Below, piece after piece: positions 1 to 8,509 of a stretch of DNA of 64,000 bases. The position numbers and the translations under genes were made by a program. Source of the DNA: Rhizobium sp. Pop5 (lineage in GTDB: Bacteria; Pseudomonadota; Alphaproteobacteria; Rhizobiales; Rhizobiaceae); the NCBI RefSeq assembly GCF_024721175.1, contig NZ_CP099399.1:2728001-2792000 (forward strand), read 5' to 3'. The notes under the pieces were generated by a model that saw nothing but the letters and a program-made list of their open reading frames with translations, searched no databases and was not told where the DNA came from. The number at the start of each line of letters is the position of its first letter. The stretch's first letter is position 1.

Positions 1-1063
1 CGTTCGGCCGGACGGATATGTCGTCGTCGCCTTCGATCGAATAGTTGAACGTCTTGCCGCGCAGGGCGAAATCGGATTCCAGCTTCTGGAAGATCTCGCT
101 CAGTTTCAGCTCGCCGACATCCTCTTCGACCTCGCCGCGTGCGAAGGCCATGTAGGCCTCCAGCATCGTCTGCATGTCGTTGACGTCATCATTCAAACCG
201 TGCAGGTCGGGATTGTCGCCGGCGAGCGCCAATTGCAGCTTGAAGCGGGTGAGGATGGTGCGCAGATCGTGGCTGACGCCCGAAAGCATTGCCGTGCGCT
301 GCTCGATCTGCCGCTCGATTCGCTCGCGCATCTGGATGAAGGCAAGGCCGGCGCGCCGAACCTCGTCGGCGCCGCGCGGATAGAAATTGTCGGCCTTCTG
401 CCCCTTGCCGAAGCTTTCGGCCGCCCGCGCCAGCGTCAGGATCGGCCGGATCTGCCCGCGCAGGAAGAGGATGGATATGCCGATCAGCACCAGCGAGGTG
501 CCGACCATCCAGACGATGAAAATATGGGTGTTCGAAGCATAGGTCTGGCTGCGCTTGGCCAGCACCCTGAGGATCTTGTTCTCGAGCTTGATGCGGATCT
601 CGACGAGGTTCGAATTACCCACAGTGTCGATCCAGAACGGCCGATGGATCTCGTTGGTGATCTCATCGCTGAGGATGCCGTCGAGGATCGAGAAGAACGG
701 CTTCATGCGCGGCGGCGGCAGGTCGCCGTCCGGCTCGATCGAGATCTGCAGGTTGAGCTGATCGCGCGCGATGCGAGTGATATCGCCATAGTCCGAATTC
801 TGCGGATAGGTCTCGACGATCTCGATGATCGCGGCGATGTCGCGGGTAACGGCAAGCGACAGCCGCTCCGTTACCATCTGCCAGTGGCGCTCCATGAAGA
901 CGGCGGCGACGACCGATTGCAACAGCACCATCGGAATGATGATGATCAGCAGCGACCGAGCATAGAGCCCGGTCGGCAACCGGCGGCGCAGCCAGCGGAC
1001 GATCCAGCGCCAGCCCTGCGCGGGAGTGCGGTCTTCCCGCCGCAAGCTGTCCATTGTCACCAT
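1..1063 (-). CDS. EnvZ-like sensor histidine kinase (partial, C-terminus beyond window)
   Basis: Inner-membrane sensor kinase; 354 codons are visible and the catalytic ATPase domain lies off the left edge. From the N-terminus: a basic leader, a hydrophobic segment at about residues 37-56, a periplasmic region of about 125 residues, a second membrane segment at about 181-202, a HAMP linker, and a dimerisation/phosphoacceptor H-box reading SGVSHDLRT with His near 265. The layout matches EnvZ-type kinases. ATG at 1063 is chosen; another in-frame ATG is at 1054. It lies 79 bases behind the response regulator on the same strand and is its probable partner, with a palindromic repeat in the gap. The ligand is unknown. 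Confidence 0.88.
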   Translation of the reverse strand, partial: MVTMDSLRREDRTPAQGWRWIVRWLRRRLPTGLYARSLLIIIIPMVLLQSVVAAVFMERHWQMVTERLSLAVTRDIAAIIEIVETYPQNSDYGDITRIARDQLNLQISIEPDGDLPPPRMKPFFSILDGILSDEITNEIHRPFWIDTVGNSNLVEIRIKLENKILRVLAKRSQTYASNTHIFIVWMVGTSLVLIGISILFLRGQIRPILTLARAAESFGKGQKADNFYPRGADEVRRAGLAFIQMRERIERQIEQRTAMLSGVSHDLRTILTRFKLQLALAGDNPDLHGLNDDVNDMQTMLEAYMAFARGEVEEDVGELKLSEIFQKLESDFALRGKTFNYSIEGDDDISVRPN

Positions 1064-1097
1064 CAGCGCCGGTCCTGATCTCTATCTCTTTGTTTTA

Positions 1098-1146
1098 GCG
1101 CAATTCCGGACGCAAACCGTTCACATTTTTGCTGGAATTGCTCTAG
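1098..1146. repeat. Palindromic intergenic element, CAATTCC-stem type
   Basis: Inverted repeat CAATTCC ... GGAATTG (outer arms 1101-1107 and 1134-1140) around a loop whose minus-strand reading is AAAAATGTGAACGGTTT. It begins at the TAG stop of the response regulator and fills most of the gap before the kinase gene. A second copy is at 62081-62128, and two other elements (21517-21624, 25621-25737) share its loop with different stems. As it would be transcribed inside a two-gene mRNA it may form a hairpin that adjusts kinase expression; that is inference. Confidence 0.75.
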
Positions 1147-1844
1147 TCGATGCTCAGCCTGTATCCGATACCGCGCACGGTCTGCAGCCAGACGGGGTTG
1201 GCCGGATCGTCCTCGATCTTGCGCCGCAGCCGGTTGATCTGCACGTCGATCGTCCGCTCGCCGACCTCGGTGTCGTTGCCGATCAGTTCGTGGCGGGGAA
1301 TCGTGTCGCCGGCGCGCCGCGCAAAGAGCAGCATGATCTCCTGTTCGCGGTCGGTCAGCCGGATCACCTCGCTCGCTCTCTTCAGTTCCTTGCGGGTGAG
1401 CGAGAAAGTATAGGGCCCGAACATGACCTGCTCGATCTTCGGCCCCTCGCCGCCGGCGTTGCGGCGCAGGATATTGTTGATGCGCAGCACCAGCTCGCGC
1501 GGATCGAAAGGCTTGGAGAGATAGTCGTCGGCACCCGCCTCCAGGCCTTCGATGCGGTTGCCCGATTCCGCCAGCGCCGTCAGCATGATAATCGGCACGT
1601 TCTTGATGGCCCGAAGCCCACGGGTGACGTCGATGCCGGATTCTCCGGGCATCATCACGTCCATGATGATGAGGTCGAAATCGAGCCCGGCGAGCTTGCG
1701 CTGCGCCTCAGCGCCGTCGGCGGCGACGGTGACGCGGAAGCCGTTCTCGGCGAGGTAACGATTGAGCAGGGCGCGGATGCGGGAGTCGTCATCGACCACC
1801 AGCAGATGCGCCGCATCGTCGGAAATTCCTGTCTTGACCGCCAT
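1143..1844 (-). CDS. OmpR/PhoB-family response regulator
   Basis: DNA-binding response regulator of 233 aa, the usual family length. The receiver domain (about 14-125) has acidic residues VVDDD near 17-20, the phosphoacceptor in IIMDVMMP (Asp62) and the switch lysine in SKPFDP. The C-terminal winged helix (about 140-230) carries the family sequences ERTIDVQINRLRRKIE and GIGYRL. Its ATG directly abuts the MarR stop codon, so the genes are probably translationally coupled, and the sensor kinase follows. The MarR plus OmpR order resembles the petP-petR pair described in Rhodobacter capsulatus; here the bc1 genes are about 25 kb away, so that name is only a suggestion. Confidence 0.93.
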   Translation of the reverse strand: MAVKTGISDDAAHLLVVDDDSRIRALLNRYLAENGFRVTVAADGAEAQRKLAGLDFDLIIMDVMMPGESGIDVTRGLRAIKNVPIIMLTALAESGNRIEGLEAGADDYLSKPFDPRELVLRINNILRRNAGGEGPKIEQVMFGPYTFSLTRKELKRASEVIRLTDREQEIMLLFARRAGDTIPRHELIGNDTEVGERTIDVQINRLRRKIEDDPANPVWLQTVRGIGYRLSID

Positions 1845-2336
1845 TCAATCCGCCTTCTGTCTGTCCCGCATGCCTCTGAGGAATGCCTTTACGCCCTCTC
1901 GCGCCTCCGCAGAAGCACCATCGAATGCCCGCTCAATGCGGCGCGATTGGGGCTCCGCAAGGGCAAGCGCCAGTTCACGCCCCGTTTTCGTCGGATAGAG
2001 CTTGCGCTGCCGCCGGTCTTCAGGGCCGGCCACCTGGCGAATATAGCCTGAATCGATCAGCTGTTTCAGCACCCTTGCAAGGCTCTGCTTGGTGATCTTC
2101 AGCGTATCGAGAAGATCGGCCACCGTCATGCCGGGATTGCGATTGACGAAATGCACGACGCGGTGATGGGCCCGGCCGAAACCGCTCTTTTCGAGAATGG
2201 CGTCAGGATCGGAAACGAAGTCGCGATAGGCGAAGAAAAACAGCTCGATGATCTCGAAATCGATGATGTCGGTATCTTCCATCGGCGTGGCCAGCGGCTC
2301 CGGCTTGCCTGCTTTCGCTCCGGTCTGTCGTGACAC
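1845..2336 (-). CDS. MarR-family transcriptional regulator
   Basis: Winged-helix regulator of 163 aa, first gene of the minus-strand regulatory operon. A central helix-turn-helix reads TVADLLDTLKITKQSLARVL and is followed by the wing GPEDRRQRKLYPT with the Asp/Arg pair typical of MarR proteins. N- and C-terminal helices would make the dimer interface. The start chosen is GTG at 2336, preceded by an AAGGAAA ribosome-binding sequence about 11 bases upstream; an internal ATG would lose about 18 residues. It abuts the response regulator. It may be PetP-like; the ligand cannot be read from sequence. Confidence 0.88.
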   Translation of the reverse strand: MSRQTGAKAGKPEPLATPMEDTDIIDFEIIELFFFAYRDFVSDPDAILEKSGFGRAHHRVVHFVNRNPGMTVADLLDTLKITKQSLARVLKQLIDSGYIRQVAGPEDRRQRKLYPTKTGRELALALAEPQSRRIERAFDGASAEAREGVKAFLRGMRDRQKAD

Positions 2337-2454
2337 TCGGCATTTTCCTTTCTCTTTCCGCGCATTTCGGAAATGCTTCGCGAAGATATGTCAGTTTTTG
2401 CGTCGCCATCTGCTTCCCGGAACTCTGCGGGAGCCCCGTCCGGACTGTATTACC
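2337..2454. other. Upstream region of the MarR operon
   Basis: Noncoding DNA between the MarR start and the RIME-like repeat. It should contain the promoter of the minus-strand regulatory operon, but I could not pick out convincing -35/-10 boxes. No open reading frame with protein-like composition is present. Confidence 0.4.
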
Positions 2455-2554
2455 CTACAGCGCCGCAGTCTTTCAGACGGGCAAAGGATTTGTAGCACTT
2501 GAATTGCTGCATAACGTCATTCTCAAATCGATTCCGATTTGAGGAACTATGCAG
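2455..2554. repeat. RIME-like rhizobial repeat, copy 1
   Basis: An element of about 100 bp from CTACAGCGCCGC to the terminal ATGCAG. It contains two palindromes: one around AGTCTTTCAGAC and one reading CTCAAATCGATTCCGATTTGAG. A homologous copy at 52763-52864 has the same order and spacing. Size and double-palindrome structure match the published description of RIME1 (about 108 bp, two palindromes); the name is by resemblance only. This copy lies beside the decayed ilvE remnant. Confidence 0.8.
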
Positions 2555-2643
2555 GAAAAACCAAGGCCCGCCCGCAACTCCGATGCAATACGTGATTTCC
2601 CCTTGCGTCTGTGGATAAAACGTAATGGGGACAACAATCAACA

Positions 2644-2949
2644 GGCATGGCGCATGAAGCGCCGGAGGAGTTTGAGGATGGCTTCAGTTATGATGCTCGA
2701 CTATCCCAGGTCGCCCGAAGCCAAAGGCGCCAACATCTTCTTCATCAAGGACGGCGTCATCCAGACGCCGGTCCCGGATTGCTTCCTGAACGGCATCACC
2801 CGCCGGACCGTCATCGAACCAGCCAGGCGCCGCGGCATCGAGTGATCGAGCGCTCGATCCAGCCGGAAGAGCTTCCCGGCTTCAGCTCCGAAACGCTGCT
2901 GAACGACTATATGGTGGAAGTCTATCCGGCGGCGGTCGCCGCCGAATAA
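2644..2949 (+). pseudogene. ilvE: Decayed branched-chain amino acid aminotransferase (ilvE) remnant
   Basis: Fragments of the C-terminal half of a class IV aminotransferase (BCAT) in two frames. One frame gives a family-like stretch GANIFFIKDG, then TPVPDCFLNGITRRTV and ARRRGIE, followed by a TGA at 2843. The other frame continues exactly at VIERSIQPEELPGF, so GAGGTG has become GAGTG by loss of one G. An earlier shift lies near 2690, between EFEDGFS and MLDY. After PEELPGF the text jumps to ETLLNDYMVEV, so the block with the CFLTGTAAEVTP-type motif is missing. The N-terminal half, including the region of the catalytic lysine, is absent. It cannot be functional. Confidence 0.85.
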
Positions 2950-2994
2950 ACGCCTCATGCAAATCGATCCGGCCAGGGAAACCTGCCGAAGCTT

Positions 2995-3264
2995 TTACCT
3001 ATGCGCCCGCGCCATGACCACGCCGGCGAGCGTCGAGAGAATGCCGCCGCCGATGAGGGCGCCGATGCCCTCGGCGATCAGCCCGGTCATAGCCGCTTCG
3101 CCGCCGACCATGCTGAGCAGCATTCCGCCGCCCACACCGCCGATCGCGCCTGCGATCGTGCGAGCGACGACATTGAGCGCCTGCTGCTTCAAGGCGGCGC
3201 TTGCGGCGTTGCCGCCGATGGCGCCTGCAATCAATTGGATGACGAGCGGAAGTAGCGCTTCCAT
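2995..3264 (-). CDS. Small glycine/alanine-rich hydrophobic protein
   Basis: Hypothetical protein of 89 aa, almost entirely hydrophobic with repeated Gly-Gly/Ala patterns (AGAIGG, GGVGGG, IGGGIL) suggesting two or three closely packed membrane helices with glycine-zipper character, and a basic tail ARAHR. The ATG at 3264 is chosen because a clear GGAGG sits just upstream; a longer frame from 3303 is less likely. I do not recognise a named family. Similar proteins could be membrane stress factors, but this is not shown here. Confidence 0.65.
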   Translation of the reverse strand: MEALLPLVIQLIAGAIGGNAASAALKQQALNVVARTIAGAIGGVGGGMLLSMVGGEAAMTGLIAEGIGALIGGGILSTLAGVVMARAHR

Positions 3265-3438
3265 TTTTTCCTCCTGTGGCGATCTCCCCGATCGCCCGTT
3301 CATGCCGAACCCTCGGCATATTAGTATTTTATCATATTCAGGAGAAAAGCGTGAGAAAAATCAACCGATGCGGGATTAAGGCGCGCAGAAGTGGGAACGA
3401 GGCGGCCCGACACCGCCTCGCTTGTGACTTCTCATGCG

Positions 3439-4055
3439 TCATTGGTAGACGTAAACGATCCGGCGGGTACCGGGATCGACCAGGACGGGCCGGTCGTTGA
3501 TCCTGGTATAACGATATTCGTAATCCGGAATCGTCTGGAAAGTGACGTCGGCAGGCACTTCTGCGCCGACCACGACATCGCCGCCGAGCCGCACGGTATC
3601 AGCCGGATTGGTCTCGATATAGGTCCGCACCGTCTCCGGTGGCGTGATCGTCTCGACAGCCCCGACAGGACCGATCAACTCATCCCAGGCGCCGGCTGCG
3701 GCTCAGCGGGCACGACACTGGCGGTCGACTCGTAGGTCACGACCGGAACGCCGATCTCGGTGCGGTGCTGTTCGACGATGACGGGAGTGCCGCCGCGGTC
3801 GACCTGCAGGTAATCGGCATAGACCCAGCCGCGCACGCCATTGAAATCGACGCGGCACCAGCGGCTGCCCTCGATGCAGCCGTCCAGCACCGCGGTCGAG
3901 CCACGGGTGGCAAGACCGACGGCCGGATATTGCGGGCCGGGGCCGGCGCGGACGTTGAGATCATTGATGGTTGTCGCCACCATCTCCGCTTGCGCAAGAC
4001 CACCGCTCGCCAGGAGCACGGCTCCAGCCAACAGGATGTTTCTTTTCAAGGTCAT
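3439..4055 (-). pseudogene. SH3 and DUF1236 exported protein, interrupted by a one-base frameshift
   Basis: The first frame (ATG 4055, stop 3675) encodes a signal peptide (LLAGAVLLASGGLAQA), a bacterial SH3 domain (about residues 24-83: INDLNVRAGPGPQYPAVG ... GWVYADYLQV) and a linker. A second frame (3678 to 3439) encodes a DUF1236 domain ending VLVDPGTRRIVYVYQ. Adding one G at the CCC run 3684-3686 (plus-strand view) joins them as APGDELIGPVGAVET, a smooth linker, so I read one gene with one lost base. Start support: AAGGAG about 8 bases before 4055. Such proteins are periplasmic, possibly binding cell wall. It may be a true pseudogene or a base-calling error; the second half could also be translated from TTG 3678. 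Confidence 0.75.
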
Positions 4056-4342
4056 GTGAGCGTCTCCTTGGTTTCGATGGCCGGACAACGCGCGGCGTTC
4101 CACGATGTTCCCGTGCGTTGCCCGCCGGGAAACGGCACGCATGAGATGCATCACGCAAACGCTTGAATAATCTGGATAAAATGCGATTTTTCCGACCCGT
4201 GCCGATGGCGGAAAGATTCATAAATTCTTGTTTCAGCCTGTCTTTTGGCCGTGAAACAATCCCGAAACGCAGAAGATTCCGGCTGCCCTCACCGTCGTTT
4301 CGGACTATATGCTGAGCATTCGAGACACCACGCGAGGCACTT

Positions 4343-4996
4343 ATGGGCATGCTCCAGGCCGGCATCATCCCGGTTACACCCTTCCAGCAGAACTGCACGG
4401 TCTTCTTCGACCCCGATACCCAGGAAGGTGTTGTCGTCGATCCGGGCGGCGATGTGCCGCTGATCCTTCAGGCGATCGAGAAAAGCGGCCTGACCATCAA
4501 GGAAATCTGGCTGACACACGGCCATCTCGACCATGCGGGCGGCGCCAGGGAGTTGAAGGAAGCCCTCGGCGTCGATGTGGTCGGCCCGCATCAAGATGAC
4601 CTGCCTCTGCTCCAGCGCATCGAGACCCAGGCCGAAAAATACGGCATAACGGGGTTGCGCAACGTTCTGCCCGACCGCTGGCTGAAGGATGGCGACAAGG
4701 TCTCCTTCGGCGCCCACGAATTCGAGGTCTATCACACCCCTGGCCATGCACCTGGCCACGTCATCTATTTCAACCGCGCGCAGAATTTCGCCCATCTCGG
4801 CGACGTGCTTTTCAACGGCTCGATCGGCCGCACCGACCTGCCGGGTGGCAATCATCAGCAGCTGCTCGATTCGATCCGCGACAAGGTGCTGCCGCTCGGC
4901 GACGACGTCGGCTTCATCTGCGGCCACGGCCCCGGCAGCCGCATCGGCGACGAGCGGCGCAGCAATCCGTTTCTGCAGGAAATCAAGCCTCGGTAA
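4343..4996 (+). CDS. MBL-fold metallohydrolase, glyoxalase II-like (YcbL type)
   Basis: A 217 aa metallo-beta-lactamase-fold enzyme of the short hydroxyacylglutathione-hydrolase-like class. The metal motif THGHLDH is at about residues 53-59, followed by HTPGHAPGH (His near 132), GDVLFNGSIGRTDLPGG (bridging Asp) and a final FICGHGPGS His. It lacks the extra C-terminal domain of classical GloB. ATG 4343 is used; the fold begins immediately. It is a single plus-strand gene facing the minus-strand csaA, with a hairpin between them. The substrate is inferred to be a thioester. Confidence 0.88.
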   Translation: MGMLQAGIIPVTPFQQNCTVFFDPDTQEGVVVDPGGDVPLILQAIEKSGLTIKEIWLTHGHLDHAGGARELKEALGVDVVGPHQDDLPLLQRIETQAEKYGITGLRNVLPDRWLKDGDKVSFGAHEFEVYHTPGHAPGHVIYFNRAQNFAHLGDVLFNGSIGRTDLPGGNHQQLLDSIRDKVLPLGDDVGFICGHGPGSRIGDERRSNPFLQEIKPR

Positions 4997-5037
4997 GCAC
5001 TCGACGCGGGTGCATCATGCAAGACGCCCGACAAAGC

Positions 5038-5059
5038 GATGTGAGCTTTCGCTCACATC
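5038..5059. terminator. Bidirectional hairpin between MBL gene and csaA
   Basis: Perfect 9-bp stem GATGTGAGC / GCTCACATC with loop TTTC. It separates convergent genes and overlaps the last codons of csaA. There is no long T run, so termination strength is uncertain. Confidence 0.5.
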
Positions 5060-5394
5060 ATCTTCTTGCCGTTCGGCACCGGCTGTTCGACCGCCGCAAG
5101 CACGATCGCGCCGTTCTCGTCCTCGAAGCCCAGCGTCAGCACTTCCGAGCGGACCGGCCCGATCTGGCGCGGCGGGAAGTTGACGACGGCGAGCACCTGC
5201 CGGCCTACCAGGCTTTCCAGCGTGTAATGCACGGTGATCTGCGCTGAGGATTTCTTGAGGCCGATCTCGGGGCCGAAATCGATGACCAGCTTGAATGCCG
5301 GCTTGCGCGCTTCCGGAAAGGGGCTCGCCTCGATGATCGTGCCGACACGAATGTCGACGCGCTCGAAATCGGCATAGGTGATCTCTTCGGCCAT
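5053..5394 (-). CDS. csaA: CsaA-type tRNA-binding protein
   Basis: A 113 aa stand-alone tRNA-binding (OB-fold) protein of the CsaA/EMAP II-like family. The whole chain matches the family: FERVDIRVGTIIEA at the start, PAFKLVIDFG, VLAVVNFPPRQIGPVRSEVL and the ending PVPNGKKMM. Length is typical (about 110). CsaA proteins have been linked to chaperone/secretion roles in Bacillus and bind tRNA; the role in rhizobia is open. It lies 11 bases downstream of proC on the same strand and is probably cotranscribed with it. Confidence 0.9.
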   Translation of the reverse strand: MAEEITYADFERVDIRVGTIIEASPFPEARKPAFKLVIDFGPEIGLKKSSAQITVHYTLESLVGRQVLAVVNFPPRQIGPVRSEVLTLGFEDENGAIVLAAVEQPVPNGKKMM

Positions 5395-5405
5395 CTGGAT
5401 CTCTG

Positions 5406-6233
5406 TCAGCCGGCCAGTTCTTCGGCCCGTTTGCGCGCAGCGGCGAGGGCCGCATCGAACAGGGGCTGCATGCCGTCCTCGGCCATCAGCACGGCGAGCG
5501 CTGCCGCCGTCGTGCCGCCTGGAGAGGTCACATTTTGCCGCAGCCGCGAGGCTTCGTCGGGGGACTGGTGCAAAAGTTCACCAGCCCCCGCGACCGTTTC
5601 CCGCGCAAGACGCATGGCGAGGTCCGCCTGCAGGCCGAGTTTACGGCCTGCTTCTGCCATGCATTCCACGAGATAAAACACATAGGCCGGACCGCTGCCC
5701 GAAAGCGCCGTCACGGCATCGATATCGGCCTCGTCAGGCACCCATTCGACCGGGCCTGAGACGCGCAGAAGGGCATGGACGCGTTCGCGCTGCGGAGCGC
5801 TGACCGCGGAATTGGCAAAGGCGCCGGTGACGCCGCGTCCGACCATGGCCGGTGTGTTCGGCATGGCGCGCACCATGGCGGCTTGGCCGAGATGCTTTTC
5901 GAGGAAGCCGAGTGTCTTGCCGGCTGCGACGGAAACGACGACCGTTTCCGGCCCGACAGCGCTCTTCACGGCAGGCAGCACCGTTTCCATCACCTGCGGC
6001 TTGACCGCAAGGAACAGCACCCCCGCCTTCAATTTTGGCGGAAGGACGGTCAGATGGGTCGCTCCCGCCTCGCCGATCGTCGCCAGCATCGCCTGCGACG
6101 GGCCGGGATCGACGACGATGACGGCCGAGCCCGGCACGCCGCTCTTCAGCCAGCCGGAGAGCATCGCCCCGCCCATGTTTCCGGCGCCGATCAGGACGAC
6201 GGGATTTTTGGAGGAGAAAGCGTTCGCCGGCAT
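5406..6233 (-). CDS. proC: Pyrroline-5-carboxylate reductase
   Basis: Last step of proline synthesis: NAD(P)H-dependent reduction of 1-pyrroline-5-carboxylate. 275 aa, normal length. N-terminal Rossmann motif LIGAGNMGGAM (about 14-24), VKPQV in the cofactor region, and the C-terminal signature ALSGSGPAYVF followed by NVTSPGGTTAAAL. ATG 6233 is chosen because the dinucleotide-binding strand follows after about 12 residues; longer upstream frames give shadow-like sequence. The start lies one base from the YbjN stop codon, so the two genes form an operon, with csaA behind. Confidence 0.95.
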   Translation of the reverse strand: MPANAFSSKNPVVLIGAGNMGGAMLSGWLKSGVPGSAVIVVDPGPSQAMLATIGEAGATHLTVLPPKLKAGVLFLAVKPQVMETVLPAVKSAVGPETVVVSVAAGKTLGFLEKHLGQAAMVRAMPNTPAMVGRGVTGAFANSAVSAPQRERVHALLRVSGPVEWVPDEADIDAVTALSGSGPAYVFYLVECMAEAGRKLGLQADLAMRLARETVAGAGELLHQSPDEASRLRQNVTSPGGTTAAALAVLMAEDGMQPLFDAALAAARKRAEELAG

Positions 6234-6234
6234 C

Positions 6235-6735
6235 TTATGCCTCGCCGACCGTTTCGAAGAGCACGGCTTCCATCGCCTTCGCCGCGTCCATGCCGGACCA
6301 GACGACGAACTGGAATGCCTGGAAATAGGCCTCGCAGGTATCGAGCGCGCTGGAAAGCAGCACTTCCACCTGGCGGTTGGTGGGTTCCGCACCGCCGGCA
6401 AGCAGCAGCGACTGGCGGAAGATGACGACATCTTCCTGGCGCCAGAGGTCGAAATGCCCCATCAGCACCTGGCCGTTGATCGCCGAGAGCAGCTTGACCA
6501 CCTCGTTGACCCTGATTTCGGGAACCTTGATATCGAAGGCGCAGCCGAGATGCAGCGCCTCGAATTCCTCCATCCAGGAGAAGGAGACATGATAGTCCGC
6601 CCAGCGGCCCTCGACCGTCATCGCGATCTCGTCCTCGCCGGACCGTTCGAACGACCAGTCGTTGTTGGAGGCCACGTACTCGATCATATCGACCGGGTTC
6701 GACTGACGCTCGACTTCCAATTCCATCAGGCTCAT
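6235..6735 (-). CDS. YbjN-domain protein
   Basis: A 166 aa cytoplasmic protein of the YbjN family, without signal peptide. Recognisable stretches are NPVDMIEYVASNNDWSFER, a central DYHVSFSWMEEFEALHLGC and the C-terminal LLSSALDTCEAYFQAFQFV. In alphaproteobacteria YbjN genes are commonly next to proC, as here (proC begins one base after this stop codon). YbjN-fold proteins resemble secretion chaperones structurally; function here is unassigned. ATG 6735 has AAGGTGC upstream. Confidence 0.85.
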   Translation of the reverse strand: MSLMELEVERQSNPVDMIEYVASNNDWSFERSGEDEIAMTVEGRWADYHVSFSWMEEFEALHLGCAFDIKVPEIRVNEVVKLLSAINGQVLMGHFDLWRQEDVVIFRQSLLLAGGAEPTNRQVEVLLSSALDTCEAYFQAFQFVVWSGMDAAKAMEAVLFETVGEA

Positions 6736-7073
6736 GCAGCACCTTCTTGACCGGAATGAATGCGAACTAACTTGGGGTACGAACACAAGAAAGACACACG
6801 CAAATACCGGAACCACCAATCGGATGATCGTTGAACCGCTGCCAGACTTTAACGCAGATAACCTGCCCGGAGCTTACCAAGTCGCTTCGAATCATCATTT
6901 AAAATCAGTGTATAGCGCCCCTTGCCACCTGCCAGCCCCCAGAAGGGAAAATAGGGCCAGCCACTGTGGAAAGGCTCTTCGAAATTCAATTCAGAAGGGA
7001 GAATAAGCGACTCTGCGAATTGGCTTTTTTGGCAGTGTCCACAGGTGGAAAAACTCACCTGAATTTTTTATGA
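6736..7073. other. Intergenic region between ubiK terminator and the ybjN-proC operon
   Basis: About 340 bases without a protein-like frame. It must hold the promoter for the minus-strand ybjN-proC-csaA operon. A small inverted repeat AGGTG/CACCT is seen near 7042-7060. I see no RNA gene that I can support, though the length would allow a small RNA. Confidence 0.4.
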
Positions 7074-7111
7074 AAGATGCGGCATGTGGCAATAAGGCCA
7101 TGCCGCATCTT
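7074..7111 (-). terminator. Hairpin terminator downstream of ubiK
   Basis: Perfect 13-bp stem AAGATGCGGCATG / CATGCCGCATCTT with a 12-base loop. In minus-strand reading the stem is followed by TTTCATAAAAAATTC. It lies about 67 bases past the ubiK stop. Confidence 0.65.
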
Positions 7112-7177
7112 GTGTCGCATTGGGACTTTGAGGCAGATCCCGCATAAATGAGCAGCGGCCCTGCGATCGCGCCGTAT

Positions 7178-7438
7178 TTAGCGGCTTTCGCCGGCAAGCT
7201 TTGCCTCGAGTGCGGCGATGCGGGCGGCAAGCGCCTCGTTTTCGTCGCGCGCCTTGATCGCCATCTCGCGCACGGCTTCGAACTCCTCGCGCTTGACGAT
7301 ATCCATGCTGTTCAGCCAACGCTCGGCCTGGGCGTTGAAGGCGGTCTCGATCTCCTTGCGGACGCCCTGGGCGGCACCGGCCGCATCGGTCATCAGCTTG
7401 GCGAATTCGTCCATGATGCGGTTCGTTCCGGTCGTCAT
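7178..7438 (-). CDS. ubiK: UbiK/BMFP-family ubiquinone biosynthesis accessory factor
   Basis: An 86 aa protein of the membrane fusogenic (BMFP)/UbiK family, which in E. coli assists the late ubiquinone-synthesis complex. It begins with an amphipathic segment (IMDEFAKLMTDAAGAAQGV), contains ETAFNAQAERWLNSMDIVKREEF, and ends in a coiled coil (AALEAKLAGES), the full family layout. ATG 7438 is chosen from family length; an ATG 7 codons upstream adds a charged stretch. It is divergent from lgt, a conserved arrangement in Rhizobiales as I recall it. Confidence 0.85.
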   Translation of the reverse strand: MTTGTNRIMDEFAKLMTDAAGAAQGVRKEIETAFNAQAERWLNSMDIVKREEFEAVREMAIKARDENEALAARIAALEAKLAGESR

Positions 7439-7641
7439 GGCGTTTTTCTCCCTTCGCATGAGGTGAATTCAGCCCTTTGGGGCCTCGGGAATTGAGGTAG
7501 GGCTTCGCCACCCGCGATGCAAGCGCTTTGCGCGGGATAGGGCCTGCGTGGGACAAGCGCGAAAGAGCGATCACGAACAATGGACTTGACCGTCCGGGAT
7601 CGCGGCGGCATGTTCCGCGCAACAAAACAGGTGGGAAAACC

Positions 7642-8490
7642 TTGCCGACAGCAGCCAATCTCCTTGCCATCATGCCTTTTCCGGATATCGATCCGATCGC
7701 CTTTTCGATCGGTCCGCTGGCGATTCACTGGTACGGCCTGGCTTATGTCGCCGGCATCCTGCTCGGCTGGGCCTATGCGCGCCGCATCGCCGCCAATGAC
7801 AGCCTGTGGCCTGGTAATGCCTCGCCGATATCGCGTACGCAGCTCGACGATTTCATCGTCTGGGCGGCCCTCGGCGTCGTCCTCGGCGGCCGTCTCGGCT
7901 ATATCTTCTTCTACGACCTTTCCGCCGTCCTGCGCGACCCGATCCGCGCGGTCGAGATCTGGAACGGCGGCATGTCCTTCCATGGCGGCCTGACCGGCAC
8001 GACGATCGCCATGATCATCTTTGCCCGCCGCAATGCCATTCCGATCTGGAGCCTGTTCGACATCGTCGCCGCCGTCGTTCCCTTCGGCCTCTTCTTCGGC
8101 CGCATCGCCAATTTCATCAATGGCGAGCTCTGGGGCCGGCTGACTGACGTGCCCTGGTCCGTGGTCTTCCCGACTGGCGGTCCCTTCGCCCGCCACCCGA
8201 GCCAGCTTTACGAGGCCGGCCTCGAAGGCATCGTTCTGCTCCTGGTGCTGGCCGCGCTCGTCTATGGCATGCGCGCGCTGAAATGCCCGGGCTTCGTCAC
8301 CGGCGTCTTCGTTTGCGGCTATGCGCTGTCGCGCATCTTCGTCGAATTCTTCCGCGAACCCGACGCCCAGCTCGGCTATCTCCTCGGCACGAACTGGCTG
8401 ACCATGGGCATGGTGCTTTCTTCTCCGATGATCCTGCTTGGCCTCTGGGCAATGCTGAGGGCCCGCCGCCAGGCTGCGCTGCAGCTCTGA
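7642..8490 (+). CDS. lgt: Prolipoprotein diacylglyceryl transferase
   Basis: Inner-membrane enzyme that transfers diacylglyceryl from phosphatidylglycerol to the lipobox cysteine of prelipoproteins. 282 aa from TTG 7642, which has AGGTGG at good spacing; ATG 7672 would give 272 aa and also fits. Hydrophobic helices run throughout. The Lgt signature region is clear: [14 protein letters not shown], preceded by [12 protein letters not shown], with [12 protein letters not shown] after it. First gene of a plus-strand run with midA, pgeF, an M24 peptidase and a lipoprotein, the last a plausible substrate. Confidence 0.95.
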   Translation: MPTAANLLAIMPFPDIDPIAFSIGPLAIHWYGLAYVAGILLGWAYARRIAANDSLWPGNASPISRTQLDDFIVWAALGVVLGGRLGYIFFYDLSAVLRDPIRAVEIWNGGMSFHGGLTGTTIAMIIFARRNAIPIWSLFDIVAAVVPFGLFFGRIANFINGELWGRLTDVPWSVVFPTGGPFARHPSQLYEAGLEGIVLLLVLAALVYGMRALKCPGFVTGVFVCGYALSRIFVEFFREPDAQLGYLLGTNWLTMGMVLSSPMILLGLWAMLRARRQAALQL

Positions 8491-8509
8491 CAACGGCAGG
8501 ACGAGCAAG

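Noticed and set aside
6736..7073. Small RNA gene in the 340-base gap
   Set aside because: No promoter plus terminator pair could be assigned; the strong hairpin at 7074 fits termination of ubiK.
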